From Chloroflexus sp. Y-396-1 (GTDB taxonomy: Bacteria; Chloroflexota; Chloroflexia; Chloroflexales; Chloroflexaceae), in NCBI RefSeq assembly GCF_000516515.1, contig NZ_KI911784.1, forward strand, positions 2,512,881 through 2,576,880: a DNA stretch of 64,000 nt, given 5' to 3'. The position numbers and the translations under genes were made by a program. The number at the start of each line of letters is the position of its first letter. Within the stretch, counting starts at the first letter, position 1. The notes beneath the pieces were generated by a model. The model saw nothing but the letters and a program-made list of their open reading frames with translations, was not told the origin of the DNA and searched no databases. Positions 54,973-64,000 of this stretch are shown in pieces.

Positions 54973-55923
54973 CTACTGAACGTGAGCCAGGTTCTCTTTT
55001 AGGATGTTTGCCGAACGCTGAAAAAGGGCCACTTCCTGTTCAGACAAGGGCAAGTTCAGCACCTCTTCAGCCCCATCGCGGCCAACAATAGTGGGTAGGC
55101 TGATAGCAATCCCACTCACTCCATACTGACCGGTCATCAGACTACTGATGGTCATGACGGTGTGTTGATCGCGCAGAACAGCCTCAGCAATTGCCAGCAA
55201 GCCTAATCCGATCGCGTAATAGGTAGCCCGTTTACGCTTGATAATCTCGTAAGCGGCATTGCGCGTCTGTTCAAGAATGGCATCAAGCGCAGCCTGATCA
55301 TAACCCTGTCCATTCGCACCGACAAAATCAACCAGCCTGACACCGGCAATGTTCGCCAGACTCCAGAGTGCCAGCTCGCTATCACCGTGTTCACCGACGA
55401 TGTAGGCATGAACGGAACGTGGATCGACGCCGTAGTGCTGACCAAGGAGATAGCGGAACCGAGCGGTATCGAGGATGGTTCCTGAACCGATCACGCGATG
55501 GGCGGTCGGGCCGGCCAGTTGCGCACCGATGGTTGTTAGAATATCAACCGGATTGGTAGCGACAACGATGACTCCATCATCGTTAACTGCCAGAATGCGG
55601 GGTACGATGTCACGGAAGATAGCTGCGTTGCGGCTCAGCAGATCAAGACGGGTTTCACCAGGTCGTTGATTAGCACCGGCAGCAATCACGATGAGATCAG
55701 CCCCGCTGAGATCGTCGTAACTACCGGCGTAAATTCGCATTGGCCGCACGAAGGGTAAGCCGTGATTAAGATCCATGGCTTCACCTTCAGCGCGGGCATG
55801 ATCTATATCAATCAGCACCAGTTCGTTGGCCAGACTACGCTGCATGAGCGCATACGCAAAGGAGGTACCGACCATACCGGTTCCTACCACGCCAACTTTG
55901 CCGGTGCGTTTCCGTAAACTCAT
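54973..55923 (-). CDS. ldh: L-lactate dehydrogenase
   Basis: A 316-residue NAD-dependent enzyme. The Rossmann motif is VGTGMVGTSFAYA (13-25). The specificity loop reads AGANQRPGETRLDL: Gln86 at the position of LDH Gln102 marks lactate/pyruvate over malate, with Arg92 for substrate. The catalytic EHGDSE His and the GTILDTARFR segment are present. A malate dehydrogenase assignment is less likely because Arg would replace the Gln. Confidence 0.93.
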   Translation of the reverse strand: MSLRKRTGKVGVVGTGMVGTSFAYALMQRSLANELVLIDIDHARAEGEAMDLNHGLPFVRPMRIYAGSYDDLSGADLIVIAAGANQRPGETRLDLLSRNAAIFRDIVPRILAVNDDGVIVVATNPVDILTTIGAQLAGPTAHRVIGSGTILDTARFRYLLGQHYGVDPRSVHAYIVGEHGDSELALWSLANIAGVRLVDFVGANGQGYDQAALDAILEQTRNAAYEIIKRKRATYYAIGLGLLAIAEAVLRDQHTVMTISSLMTGQYGVSGIAISLPTIVGRDGAEEVLNLPLSEQEVALFQRSANILKENLAHVQ

Positions 55924-56097
55924 GGAAAGCCTCCTTAATTCCTTATTGCCCTAATATCATACCATATCGAACCGGAGATTGCGTATGCACAGAAGGAACG
56001 AACGGCTATTGCCAGGGCGCTAAGAGTAGCGTAGCACTAGCCAGCAGGAGAAAGGTTACGAATTTGTTATTTTGGGAATGTCAAAACCGACAACGTA
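55924..56097. other. Short intergenic region
   Basis: 174 bases between ldh and the STAS gene, with no gene or repeat visible; likely holds the ldh promoter. Confidence 0.3.
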
Positions 56098-56424
56098 TTA
56101 ACGATACGCCGCCAGGTCACGCTCTTCGATGGTCGGCATATAGCGTGACATTTCCACCATCTTAAAAATCTTTTGATGGTGAGGAGTTACATTCATGGCA
56201 AAAAGCTGATAACCGGCCTTACGGGCACTCACCACAAACTTGAGGAGCGCCGAAATACCTGCCGAATTGATAAACGAAACCTCACTAAAATCGAGCACGG
56301 TAATCGGTCGCATCTCGCGACATTCCGCTGCAATAGCGGCAGCAGAGATGGCATCAACGCTGGTTGTCAGAATGTGGAGGATAACTACGTCGCCAAATTC
56401 TTCACGTCGAATAATGTCGCTCAT
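56098..56424 (-). CDS. STAS-domain anti-sigma factor antagonist
   Basis: A 108-residue RsbV/SpoIIAA-like protein. DFSEVSFINSAGISALL carries the conserved phosphorylatable Ser54. When unphosphorylated it should bind the kinase encoded upstream. Its start overlaps that gene by 4 bases (ATGA, 56421-56424), so the two are co-made. Confidence 0.93.
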   Translation of the reverse strand: MSDIIRREEFGDVVILHILTTSVDAISAAAIAAECREMRPITVLDFSEVSFINSAGISALLKFVVSARKAGYQLFAMNVTPHHQKIFKMVEMSRYMPTIEERDLAAYR

Positions 56425-56867
56425 TGTTGACGTTCCTTCCGATACAGACGAAGGGTAAGCACCGTTCCTTGCTGGGATGATTCGATTTCGTAATCATCAA
56501 CCAGCGCACTGATCAGATACATCCCAAAGCCACGAAGATAGCCAGCCTCAAGCGTTTCATCATCAATGACACGCCGGGCGACATTGATTCGCTCAATACC
56601 CTCACCCTGGTCGCTAATCCGAATTTCGATCTTTTCACCGTCGATGTCAAACGTTACTTCGACCAACTTGGCGGTATCACCGCGATTACCGTGGTCAATA
56701 GCATTATTGACTGCTTCACTCACGGCCAACTTAAGGTCTTCGACTTGTTCAGGGCTGAAGCCAGCCGCACTTCCCACTTCAGCAGCACTGGCCCGCACTA
56801 CTCGCTCGAAGATCGGAATTGAAGGAATTCGCAGCTCTACTCGTTGCATTCCACTGCCTCTGTACAT
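56421..56867 (-). CDS. RsbW-like anti-sigma serine kinase
   Basis: A 148-residue GHKL ATPase domain protein. The N box EAVNNAIDHG (51-60), G1 ISDQGEGIE and G2 RGFGMYLI are clear. It should phosphorylate the STAS protein and hold a sigma factor or another target. GAGG precedes the ATG at 56867; an alternative ATG lies at 56849. No sigma factor gene is visible nearby. Confidence 0.93.
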   Translation of the reverse strand: MYRGSGMQRVELRIPSIPIFERVVRASAAEVGSAAGFSPEQVEDLKLAVSEAVNNAIDHGNRGDTAKLVEVTFDIDGEKIEIRISDQGEGIERINVARRVIDDETLEAGYLRGFGMYLISALVDDYEIESSQQGTVLTLRLYRKERQQ

Positions 56868-56925
56868 TTTGTTCGCCTCACTTCGCTACTAGTGTACCGA
56901 CAGCGGCGAACCATAGTATTGCCAT

Positions 56926-58488
56926 TCACGACGACATCCGTCGCGTCGGAAGTGGTTGTGGCCGGGTTGATCCGTTCATCGTTGACGCCTGGCGAACTAG
57001 ATGATCGTATCGACGCAGGTAGGCTTTACCCAGTGACGTATTGCCGATTTGCAGATAACAGGCGCCCAGATAGTACAGCGCCTGCGCATGACGCGGATTG
57101 CGGCGTAATACTTTTTCAAACAACGGAATTGCTCGTGTCGGTTCAAGCAATTCTTTGTAGCACAGCCCCAGCATAAACTGTGTTTCCAGATCATCCGGCC
57201 ACTGTTCCAGAACTTGCTGAAACTCACGTGCTGCCAGATCGTAACGACCACGCCGGATGTACATGTAGCCAAGATCAAAACGCAAGGAGTGCGCATCGGG
57301 AGCCAGTTGCACCGCTTTACGCCAGGCCGCCAGCGCCCACGTATCTTGCCCTAACGTATTGTACACAAAACCGAGCAAGTAATGGGCCTGGGCATCAGTC
57401 GGCATGAGTTGCACAGCACGTTCGAAAGCACGAGCGGCCTGGGCATTCATCCCTAGATCGTAGAGCAATTTGCCCATCTGTAAAAAGAGTTGACCGTGGT
57501 GTGGATGCAGACGTGCGCAGGCGAAGAGAATTTCGTAAGCCTGTTTTGGTTTCTTCTGTAAACGCAAGATGGCACTCATCCGCAAACGAGCATCGACATA
57601 ATGGCGATGTTGTGGTGGCACTTGTTCGTATTCTGCGTATGCTTCATCAAAGCGGCGCTGACGGGCCAGCAAATTACCAAGCAGGTAGCGAGCTGCATAC
57701 TCCTGAGGACGCCACTGCAACAATGCGCGGTAAATGCGCTCGGCTTCTTCTTCATAGCCTTGCTGCTTGAGCGCCTGACTCAACCGATAGTACCACTGGG
57801 CAACCTCTTCTTCGCTGCGATTGACCAACGGTTCGTCGGGGAGTGGTTCGGGCGAGACGAACGTTGGTTCGACTCGCAAGGCTTCAGCAAAACAGCGTTG
57901 TGCTAGCTCATAGGCGCCATGACTCTGGTGCATCAACCCCAGGTAATAGCGGGGTTCAGCGGCCTGGGGACGAGCATTGCAGGCACTACTGAAATGAATG
58001 TAGGCACGTCCGGCATCATCAATTCGCTGATAACAACGGCCAAGGGCAAAGTGGGCTTCGTACAGATTGGGGTTGTATTCGAGGGTCTCCTTGAACGCGG
58101 CAATTGCCCGATCAATTTGGCCGAGAGCAGCAAACGCAACACCCAGGTTGTAATGGGCTTCGGCCAGTTGTGGATCGGTCTGCACTGCCTCAAGATATTC
58201 GCGTAACGCCTCTTCCCAGTGGTCTTGAAATGCCAGTGAGTTCCCGATATATAAATAGATTATGGCCCGCTCGCGCTCGAAAATCTGGGCCTGTTCTTCA
58301 CCATCGACATACGCGGCAATTAAAGCGGCCTTGAAATGCTCAATCGCATCAGCATACGCTGCCCGCAGATACGAGCGCATACCCTGACTGAAGGCTGCAC
58401 CGAGCCGTGTTCCGGCCATAAAACGTTCACTGCCGGCAAAGGTGTCAAGGTCGAGGGGCATAAATTGTAATTCATTGGTTGAAGCCAT
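56926..58488 (-). CDS. Tetratricopeptide repeat protein
   Basis: A 520-residue protein made almost entirely of TPR helix pairs (about 12 repeats, for example LAEAHYNLGVAFAALGQIDR and AHYLLGFVYNTLGQDTWAL). No enzymatic domain or signal peptide is seen. I start it at the ATG at 58488 (GAGG 6 bases upstream); an upstream extension has no ribosome binding site. It is a likely scaffold, upstream of the anti-sigma pair on the same strand. Confidence 0.88.
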   Translation of the reverse strand: MASTNELQFMPLDLDTFAGSERFMAGTRLGAAFSQGMRSYLRAAYADAIEHFKAALIAAYVDGEEQAQIFERERAIIYLYIGNSLAFQDHWEEALREYLEAVQTDPQLAEAHYNLGVAFAALGQIDRAIAAFKETLEYNPNLYEAHFALGRCYQRIDDAGRAYIHFSSACNARPQAAEPRYYLGLMHQSHGAYELAQRCFAEALRVEPTFVSPEPLPDEPLVNRSEEEVAQWYYRLSQALKQQGYEEEAERIYRALLQWRPQEYAARYLLGNLLARQRRFDEAYAEYEQVPPQHRHYVDARLRMSAILRLQKKPKQAYEILFACARLHPHHGQLFLQMGKLLYDLGMNAQAARAFERAVQLMPTDAQAHYLLGFVYNTLGQDTWALAAWRKAVQLAPDAHSLRFDLGYMYIRRGRYDLAAREFQQVLEQWPDDLETQFMLGLCYKELLEPTRAIPLFEKVLRRNPRHAQALYYLGACYLQIGNTSLGKAYLRRYDHLVRQASTMNGSTRPQPLPTRRMSS

Positions 58489-58861
58489 AGCGCACCTCGG
58501 CAACCAAATTATGCTGATCTCTACTATAGCATGCTCCTCGCCGCTCGTATATGGTAGAATCGTCATGTAAAAAATTACGACAATATGTAGTTTTATTTAT
58601 CTATGAACGATGAATTAACGATGAATTATAGTAAATGATAGCGACATTGTCGCAATATTGTCTATACGATTCGTAGCAATTGCACATTACGTTCTCGTAA
58701 CTTCCTACCTATTCCACGCGAAATTCAAAGGCTATAGACGGTCAAGGAAACCCCTGTAACTTCCCTTGACGGGGATTCGCAACGGTCTCGGTTTTTGGTC
58801 GAGTTCATTAATGACCAGCTTTCTCACCCTAACAATGATCGCTGAACCGTGTCGCTGATCT
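58489..58861. other. AT-rich intergenic region
   Basis: Between the TPR gene and the GC-rich array. It contains a short direct repeat (ACGATGAATTA twice, near 58607-58630) and GCGACATTGTCGC, a small inverted repeat at about 58660. Strikingly AT-rich compared with its surroundings. No gene called. Confidence 0.45.
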
Positions 58862-58879
58862 GCGAGCGTGGTCGAAAAT

Positions 58880-59968
58880 CTGAGCTTTTGATGGGCCCTC
58901 ACCTTCCCCCCTGCCCCCCTTCCTCTCCCACGCTGCGGGAGAGGAAGGGGGGAGGTACCCCCTCACCTTCCCCCCCCGCCCCCCCTTCCTCTCCCACGCT
59001 GCGGGAGAGGAAGGGGGGAGGTACCCCCTCACCTTCCCCCCCTTCCTCTCCCACGCTGCGGGAGAGGAAGGGGGGAGGTACTCCCGCACCTTCCCCCCAG
59101 CCCCCCTGCCACTCCCACCAGGGGAGCGGAAGAGGAGGAGATGAGCGTCGCAGTGGCGATCCTGCGCCTACGTCTTGCAATAATGCCGATGCCACCAACC
59201 AGCTCACCCCTCTCCCGCAGCGCGGGAGAGGGGCTGGGGGTGAGGGCGGCCCTCACCTTCCCCCCCAGCCCCCCTTCCTCTCCCACGCTGCGGGAGAGGA
59301 AGGGGGGCTCCTCACCTTCCCCCCAGCCCCGTCCGCTCCCGCACGGGAAGCGGAAGAGGGGAGAGGTTCGCGTCGCAGTGGCGATCCTGCGCCTACGTCT
59401 TGCAACAATGCCGAGGCCGCAAATCAGATCGATCACCCCTCTCCCGCAACGCGGGAGAGGGGCTGGGGGTGAGGGCGGCCCTCACCTTCCCCCCCAGCCC
59501 CCCTTCCTCTCCCACGCTGCGGGAGAGGAAGGGGGGAGGTACTCCCGCACCTTCCCCCCAGCCCCCCCTGCCACTCCCACCAGGGGAGCGGAAGAGGAGG
59601 AGATGAGCGCCGCAGTGGCGATCCTGCGCCTACGTCTTGCAATAATGCCGATGCAACCAACCAGCTCACCCCTCTCCCGCACTGCGGGAGAGGGGCCGGG
59701 GGTGAGGGCGGCCCTCACCTTCCCCCCTGCCCCCCCTTCCTCTCCCACGCTGCGGGAGAGGAAGGGGGGAGGTACTCCCGCACCTTCCCCCCAGCCCCGT
59801 CCGCTCCCGCACGGGAAGCGGAAGAGGGGAGAGGTTCGCGTCGCAGTGGCGATCCTGCGCCTACGTCTTGCAACAATGCCGAGGCCGCAAATCAGATCGA
59901 TCACCCCTCTCCCGCAACGCGGGAGAGGGGCAGGGGGTGAGGGCCTCCCGCAACGCGGGAGAGGGGTG
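58880..59968. repeat. Array of GC-rich hairpin repeats
   Basis: About ten perfect or near-perfect hairpins of the form CCTCTCCC(G)-x-(C)GGGAGAGG. Alternating with them are four copies of GTCGCAGTGGCGATCCTGCG-type units starting near 59147, 59372, 59609 and 59840 (periods about 225-237). A larger duplication of about 465 bases (59100-59560 and 59570-60000) is also apparent. Long ORFs across it are low-complexity artefacts. Confidence 0.9.
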
Positions 59969-59975
59969 ACGGGTA

Positions 59976-60080
59976 TAATCGGCGAGCTGGCGGAACGTGG
60001 CATCGTTCGTCCGCGCAGGGAAAGATGTAGACCAGAGGCCCGTGCACCGGGATACACGGTTTTCGCAGACAGGATTGGTA
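59976..60080. repeat. Dispersed intergenic repeat, copy 2
   Basis: Matches the segment at 6261-6350: ATAATCGGCG at the left, CGTCCGCGCAGGGAAAGATG in the middle, and GGATACACGGTTTTCG to CAGGATTGGTATT at the right. It ends exactly where the SpoIIE-type gene's stop begins (60081). Confidence 0.6.
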
Positions 60081-61202
60081 TTAGACACGTTCACGGTAGT
60101 CGTCGAGGGTAAGCCGGATTTGTTGCAACAATTCACGGGCAATACCACGACCAAATTGCGCCTGTGCCAGTGCCTGTACTTGTGGTAGTCGATCACGCCA
60201 GGTATCGACATCGGTTGGTGGATCATCGGCCAGAGCAGTTTCCCAGAAGGTTTGTAGCGCTTCACATCCGATCACATCTGCGATCACACTGCGTATTTCA
60301 GCCACCAGATCAAGTAACCTTCGGCGCAAGATCACGAGCGTCACATCATCGCTCAGAATACCGTTCGTCCAGGAGCGCACTTCCTGAATGAGCGTTGCAG
60401 CCAGCGCACGCGGCTTCCGCTGAGGTTGACTCATGATCAGTTCAACCAGGCGCTCAAAGCCCAAAATTGCGCCATCGGCACGCTCGGCTTCAATTAACCC
60501 ATCGGTATAAAGGAGGAGACTCTCACCCGGTGCAACCACTGCGCTCAATTGAGTATATTCACTCTCGCTATCAACCCCTAGCGGTAATCCACTCACCTCT
60601 AACTCGCATACCGTATCGGTAATTAGGAGGGGAAACGTGTGACCGGCATTCACACAGCGTACCTGACCGGTGTGTGGCTCGAGTTGCAGATAGAGCATCG
60701 TCACCATACCGTGAGGAATCTCACTCAAGACGCCTCGATTGACCGCAGCCATCGCTGTTGCCGGATCCGCATGGTAACGTGCTTCGTGGCGGAAAACGGT
60801 ACGGGCTACTGCCATCCGCAGCGCAGCAGGCAACCCCTTGCCACTGACGTCGCCGATCATAATCCCTTGCCAGCCATGAGCAAGCGGTAAAAAATCGTAC
60901 AGATCGCCACCTAAATCACGCGCTGGTAACGAAATTGCAGTAACTTCCCAGCCAGGCAGGTGTGGAGCCGCTTCCAGAAGCAATCCCTGTTGAATATCCC
61001 GAGCAAGTTGCAGTTCTTGCTCGAGTTCACGTGCCCGCCGCTGCGCTGCCTCGTCAATGACCGGTTCGGCAGGCGGTGGATCAAGCGGAGCACGTGCTTT
61101 CCGCACGGACAGCAGCCTGCGCTGACGATGACTAAGCAGGCTTGACCAAACTCTCCGCCGTATCAGCAATTCAGGTATCAGACGACCGTTACGGACAGGC
61201 AT
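60081..61202 (-). CDS. SpoIIE/RsbU-type PP2C phosphatase
   Basis: A 373-residue protein. After a basic N-terminus and a coiled-coil stretch (about 45-75) comes a PP2C-like domain (about 80-290) with metal ligands in DLGGDLYDF, GDVSGKGLP, LYTDGLIEA and LSDDVTLVIL. It should dephosphorylate a STAS protein such as the one at 56098, completing a partner-switching circuit. A C-terminal helical extension (about 300-373) has no recognised domain. Confidence 0.92.
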   Translation of the reverse strand: MPVRNGRLIPELLIRRRVWSSLLSHRQRRLLSVRKARAPLDPPPAEPVIDEAAQRRARELEQELQLARDIQQGLLLEAAPHLPGWEVTAISLPARDLGGDLYDFLPLAHGWQGIMIGDVSGKGLPAALRMAVARTVFRHEARYHADPATAMAAVNRGVLSEIPHGMVTMLYLQLEPHTGQVRCVNAGHTFPLLITDTVCELEVSGLPLGVDSESEYTQLSAVVAPGESLLLYTDGLIEAERADGAILGFERLVELIMSQPQRKPRALAATLIQEVRSWTNGILSDDVTLVILRRRLLDLVAEIRSVIADVIGCEALQTFWETALADDPPTDVDTWRDRLPQVQALAQAQFGRGIARELLQQIRLTLDDYRERV

Positions 61203-62627
61203 CTAACGATCTCCTTCAAGCCGAGCGATCCAACGCCGACAACTCTCTACCAGCCAGTGGGCAGCAACTCCTTCGAGCAGGTAATCGGGTGGTACCTGCG
61301 CCAACAAGCGTTCTGCGTTGCGATATTCACGAATAGCATCAGTTGTCCGATTGGTTTGACGGTAACATTCGGCCAGATGGAATGCAACCAGTGGATTGTC
61401 ATTGCTGAGATAACGTGCCTTTTCCAGATGTTGAATCGCCAGCGTTGGCTGCTGTTGTCGTTCATAGATCAGCCCTAACAAGAGGTAGGCTTCGGTCAGT
61501 AATGGGTTTAGCTCTAGCGCACGGCGAGCCTCGGCCAATGCCAGATCGAGATCGCCGCGGTTGGCGTGGGCCTGGGCTGCAAGTGACAACACGACCGGCG
61601 CGTACCGACCGGCCAGTGGTACACGTGCGAAGAGGTCTAACGCTGCATCGAGTTGACCACGTTCGATCAGACGGCGACCTTCGTGGACAACCGTTTCATC
61701 GGTAAATAGCGTCACTGGCCTTTCACCCATGCTAGAAGAGCGTGAACGTGATGGATGGGTTCGTGATCGCTTGCGCAGCACCGGTGAGCCAGGTACCGCA
61801 GGCGATGTTGGCGGGTCTTTGCGGTAGAGAAACGCTCCATCGACGGCGATCGGGGTTAGTCGGTCAAAAATATTCCACAGCGTTTCTGAAAAGCCGAGAC
61901 AGAGAATACCGCCCTCGGCCAGCACATCGTAGAAGCGTGCCATCAGCGCACGGCAAGTATCGATGGAAAAGTAGATGGTCACGTTCTGGCAAAAGAGAAT
62001 ATGGGTACCGTAGGCAAGGGCCGGAAAGGGTTCAAGCAAGTTATGCTGCATAAAGGTCACGAGTTGACGTACCCGTTCGTGAACGGCCAGACCATTCTCG
62101 TGGGGTGTAAAGAAACGTACCCGCTGTAAGGGAGACAGATTCGTTAACGTGCGTCCACGATACACCCCACTTTGCGCTTTGGCCAAGGCAGCAGTACTCA
62201 GATCGGTAGCAAGAATCGTGACCGGACGAGGCAGCGGTTCACCGAGTGCCTCTAACACGGTAATGGCGATTGAATACGGCTCTTCGCCGGTAGCACAGCC
62301 AGCACTCCAGATTTTAATCGGCGCCCCTGGTGGCAATTTCGCATGAAGAGCGGGCAGGATGGTCTTGCGCAATGCATCCATATGGGGGCGATTGCGAAAA
62401 AAGATCGTCTCGTGATTCAGCAACAACTCGGCCAGTTGCTGCAACTCGGAACGGTCGGTCGCCAAAACTAAATCGGCTAGGTAACGCGCCGGAGGCCGGC
62501 CACAGGCAGCAGCCCGCCGCTCAACTGCACTACGCAAGGTCAGCAAACGCGCATCGTCGAGCACGACCCCGCAATAGCGTGCCAGCAGATCGCGAAGAGG
62601 GATCAGCATCTCCGATGACAGTGTCAT
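61203..62627 (-). CDS. cheR: CheR-type methyltransferase with C-terminal TPR
   Basis: A 474-residue protein. Residues about 1-275 are a chemoreceptor methyltransferase (WSAGCATGEEPYSIA for S-adenosylmethionine binding, ILATDLS, FCQNVTIYF). The rest has a Pro/Ser-rich linker and TPR repeats (about 335-460). It methylates Glu residues of a receptor. Its ATG overlaps the cheB stop in ATGA (62624-62627); the longer in-frame reading into cheB is not used. Confidence 0.93.
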   Translation of the reverse strand: MTLSSEMLIPLRDLLARYCGVVLDDARLLTLRSAVERRAAACGRPPARYLADLVLATDRSELQQLAELLLNHETIFFRNRPHMDALRKTILPALHAKLPPGAPIKIWSAGCATGEEPYSIAITVLEALGEPLPRPVTILATDLSTAALAKAQSGVYRGRTLTNLSPLQRVRFFTPHENGLAVHERVRQLVTFMQHNLLEPFPALAYGTHILFCQNVTIYFSIDTCRALMARFYDVLAEGGILCLGFSETLWNIFDRLTPIAVDGAFLYRKDPPTSPAVPGSPVLRKRSRTHPSRSRSSSMGERPVTLFTDETVVHEGRRLIERGQLDAALDLFARVPLAGRYAPVVLSLAAQAHANRGDLDLALAEARRALELNPLLTEAYLLLGLIYERQQQPTLAIQHLEKARYLSNDNPLVAFHLAECYRQTNRTTDAIREYRNAERLLAQVPPDYLLEGVAAHWLVESCRRWIARLEGDR

Positions 62628-63709
62628 AACATACTCGCAGGTCTGGCAAACCGCTCGCACAACACCACCAATATCTCTTCAGGCGACAAGACCATCTCGG
62701 CTGCCCCTAGCTCAATGGCTGCACGAGGCATACCAAAAATCGTGCAACTGGCCTCATCCTGGGCAATTGTCAGTCCACCTGCCCGTCGAATGGCACGCAT
62801 GCCAACTGCGCCATCACGTCCCATACCGGTTAACAGCACCCCTACCGCACTGGCGCCGTAGAGTTCAGCCACTGCCATCATCGCAATATCGATAGAAGGG
62901 CGTTGTAACAACAACGGTGACGTACTCAAATGAATCGTGCCATCGGGATTGATCAATAAATCGGATCGATCGGGAGCTAGTACTGCATGGCCGGGGCGTA
63001 ATGGCATCCCCTCAGTAGCCAGCGCGAGCGGAATGGCGCTTGCCCCGGCCAACCATTCGGCCATACCAACACTGAAGCCCTGCGCAATATGTTGCACCAC
63101 AATGACTGCTGCGGCAAACGTTGATGGTAGCCCGGCCAACAACTGGCGAACAACCTTTGGACCACCGGTTGAAGCCCCGATCACGACCACCGGGAATTGC
63201 CCAGGGGCAACCCGTGTTGTACGAACGTGATGAGGGGTATCGTCAGGAGAACCGTATAATGCCGGAGGTGGATGACGCCGCCCGCGTAAATGGGTCACAA
63301 CCTTAATCCGGGCAATCAACTTAACCCGCTTAATGAGCATACGGCGCAAATGATCAAGTTCGTCGGGATTGCTCAGGCTAGGCTTTTCCATCACCTCAAG
63401 TGCACCAGCCGCCAGCGCCTCAAATGATGTTGTAGCGTCCTGACCACTTACGGCTGCCGACAACACCAAAATAGGGGTCGGATGATAAGCCATAATCTGG
63501 CGGGTCGTTTCCACACCGTCCAGTACCGGCATGCGGACGTCGAGCGTGATGACATCGGGGCGCAACTCGGCAGTTAGCGCAATGGCCGTTTTGCCATCTG
63601 CAGCTTCTCCGACGACCCGGATCGACGGGTCACTTTCGAGCATTTGCCGCAGCAAACGGCGCACTAACGCAGAATCATCAACAACTAAGACCCGTAGAGG
63701 GTTGGTCAT
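62624..63709 (-). CDS. cheB: CheB-type methylesterase response regulator
   Basis: A 361-residue protein: receiver domain (5-120, Asp57 in ITLDVRMPVLDG), linker (about 120-165), and methylesterase domain with IGASTGGP (catalytic Ser), VVQHIAQGFS (His) and LTGMGRDGAVG (Asp). It removes methyl groups or deamidates receptors, opposing CheR. It is the gene directly upstream of cheR. Confidence 0.95.
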   Translation of the reverse strand: MTNPLRVLVVDDSALVRRLLRQMLESDPSIRVVGEAADGKTAIALTAELRPDVITLDVRMPVLDGVETTRQIMAYHPTPILVLSAAVSGQDATTSFEALAAGALEVMEKPSLSNPDELDHLRRMLIKRVKLIARIKVVTHLRGRRHPPPALYGSPDDTPHHVRTTRVAPGQFPVVVIGASTGGPKVVRQLLAGLPSTFAAAVIVVQHIAQGFSVGMAEWLAGASAIPLALATEGMPLRPGHAVLAPDRSDLLINPDGTIHLSTSPLLLQRPSIDIAMMAVAELYGASAVGVLLTGMGRDGAVGMRAIRRAGGLTIAQDEASCTIFGMPRAAIELGAAEMVLSPEEILVVLCERFARPASML

Positions 63710-63749
63710 ACATACTACCCACGAATTGCGCCGCCGTTCGGCTCTGCAT

Positions 63750-64000
63750 CTATTCCATCTCTAACACTAAGCGTACCCGATTGGGTAGATTGAGCAGATC
63801 GATGTCTTTGTTGAGATAATCATCAACTCCGGCCTCAAAGGCGGCACGCTTATCATCAGAAGAGGTTAACATAATAATTCGCAGATCGTCTAGGGCCGGA
63901 TTTTCGCGAATTCGACGACATACCTCATAGCCATCGATACCGGGCATCTGCACATCAAGCACCAGCAAATCGGGTGGTTCAGCAGCGATGATGGCAAGCG
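63750..64000 (-). CDS. Partial response regulator receiver domain
   Basis: The frame enters from the right edge and ends at 63750. Visible are LLVLDVQMPGIDGYEV (phosphoacceptor Asp), the IIMLTSSDD Thr/Ser stretch and the conserved Lys in LNKD. The N-terminus and any upstream domain lie outside the window. It precedes cheB on the same strand (40-base gap), so it is probably part of the same chemosensory operon. Confidence 0.9.
   Translation of the reverse strand, partial: LAIIAAEPPDLLVLDVQMPGIDGYEVCRRIRENPALDDLRIIMLTSSDDKRAAFEAGVDDYLNKDIDLLNLPNRVRLVLEME

Noticed and set aside
54973-55923. Malate dehydrogenase
   Set aside because: The specificity loop has Gln (ANQRPGE) where malate dehydrogenases have Arg, so lactate dehydrogenase is preferred.
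58849-60112. Long plus-strand proline/serine-rich proteins
   Set aside because: The frames run through hairpin repeats, are open on both strands and lack ribosome binding sites; composition is low complexity.

Overview
The window looks like a chromosome segment from a filamentous anoxygenic phototroph of the genus Chloroflexus (phylum Chloroflexota). The evidence is a respiratory alternative complex III operon fused to a caa3-type oxidase, a glycolate oxidase operon, AP2-domain and DUF2085 proteins, and many GC-rich hairpin repeats. The genus is an inference from gene content; I could not run a species-level comparison. Most of the window is ordinary core sequence, broken by repeat-rich intergenic islands.

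Layout. 1-529: an unrecognised partial gene. 866-5995 (minus): tRNA-Thr(UGU), tRNA-Tyr, tRNA-Thr(GGU), tuf, secE, nusG, rplK, rplA, rplJ, rplL, with a promoter in front, an attenuator-like hairpin before rplJ and a terminator at the end. 6431-13927: a small conserved protein, cupin, pgi, a membrane protein, an RfaE2-type nucleotidyltransferase, an alpha/beta hydrolase, a two-domain AP2-like protein and an XRE-cupin regulator. 14065-20935: a DUF2085 protein and phosphodiesterase, then an overlapping operon of two double-GNAT proteins, a C45-type acyltransferase/hydrolase and a low-molecular-weight phosphatase, then a HAD phosphatase. Two MITE-like elements lie here. 21183-31094 (minus): actB-actE-actA-small membrane protein-SCO1-coxB-coxA-coxC-coxD, a quinol-to-oxygen respiratory module. 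31319-38285 (minus): glcD-glcE, a glcD-glcE fusion and glcF. 38725-41952: two secreted TIM-barrel glycoside hydrolase-like proteins.

43102-52587 (plus) is the most interesting region: a type III CRISPR effector operon with Cmr1, a Cas10 of the Csx11/III-C kind that has an HD motif and zinc ribbon but no visible GGDD cyclase motif, Cmr4, Cmr5 and two further RAMP proteins. Between cmr1 and the next RAMP gene sit an AAA/SMC-like ATPase and a TOPRIM-like protein, translationally coupled to the operon. No CARF effector, adaptation gene or CRISPR array is visible. A plausible reading is that the ATPase-TOPRIM pair is the effector arm of a type III system that cannot make cyclic oligoadenylate.

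52891-64000 (minus) is a signalling cluster: HD-GYP response regulator, stand-alone receiver, L-lactate dehydrogenase, STAS antagonist, RsbW-like kinase, TPR protein, SpoIIE-type phosphatase, CheR-TPR, CheB and a truncated receiver. About 1.1 kb of tandem GC-rich hairpins (58880-59968) interrupts it.
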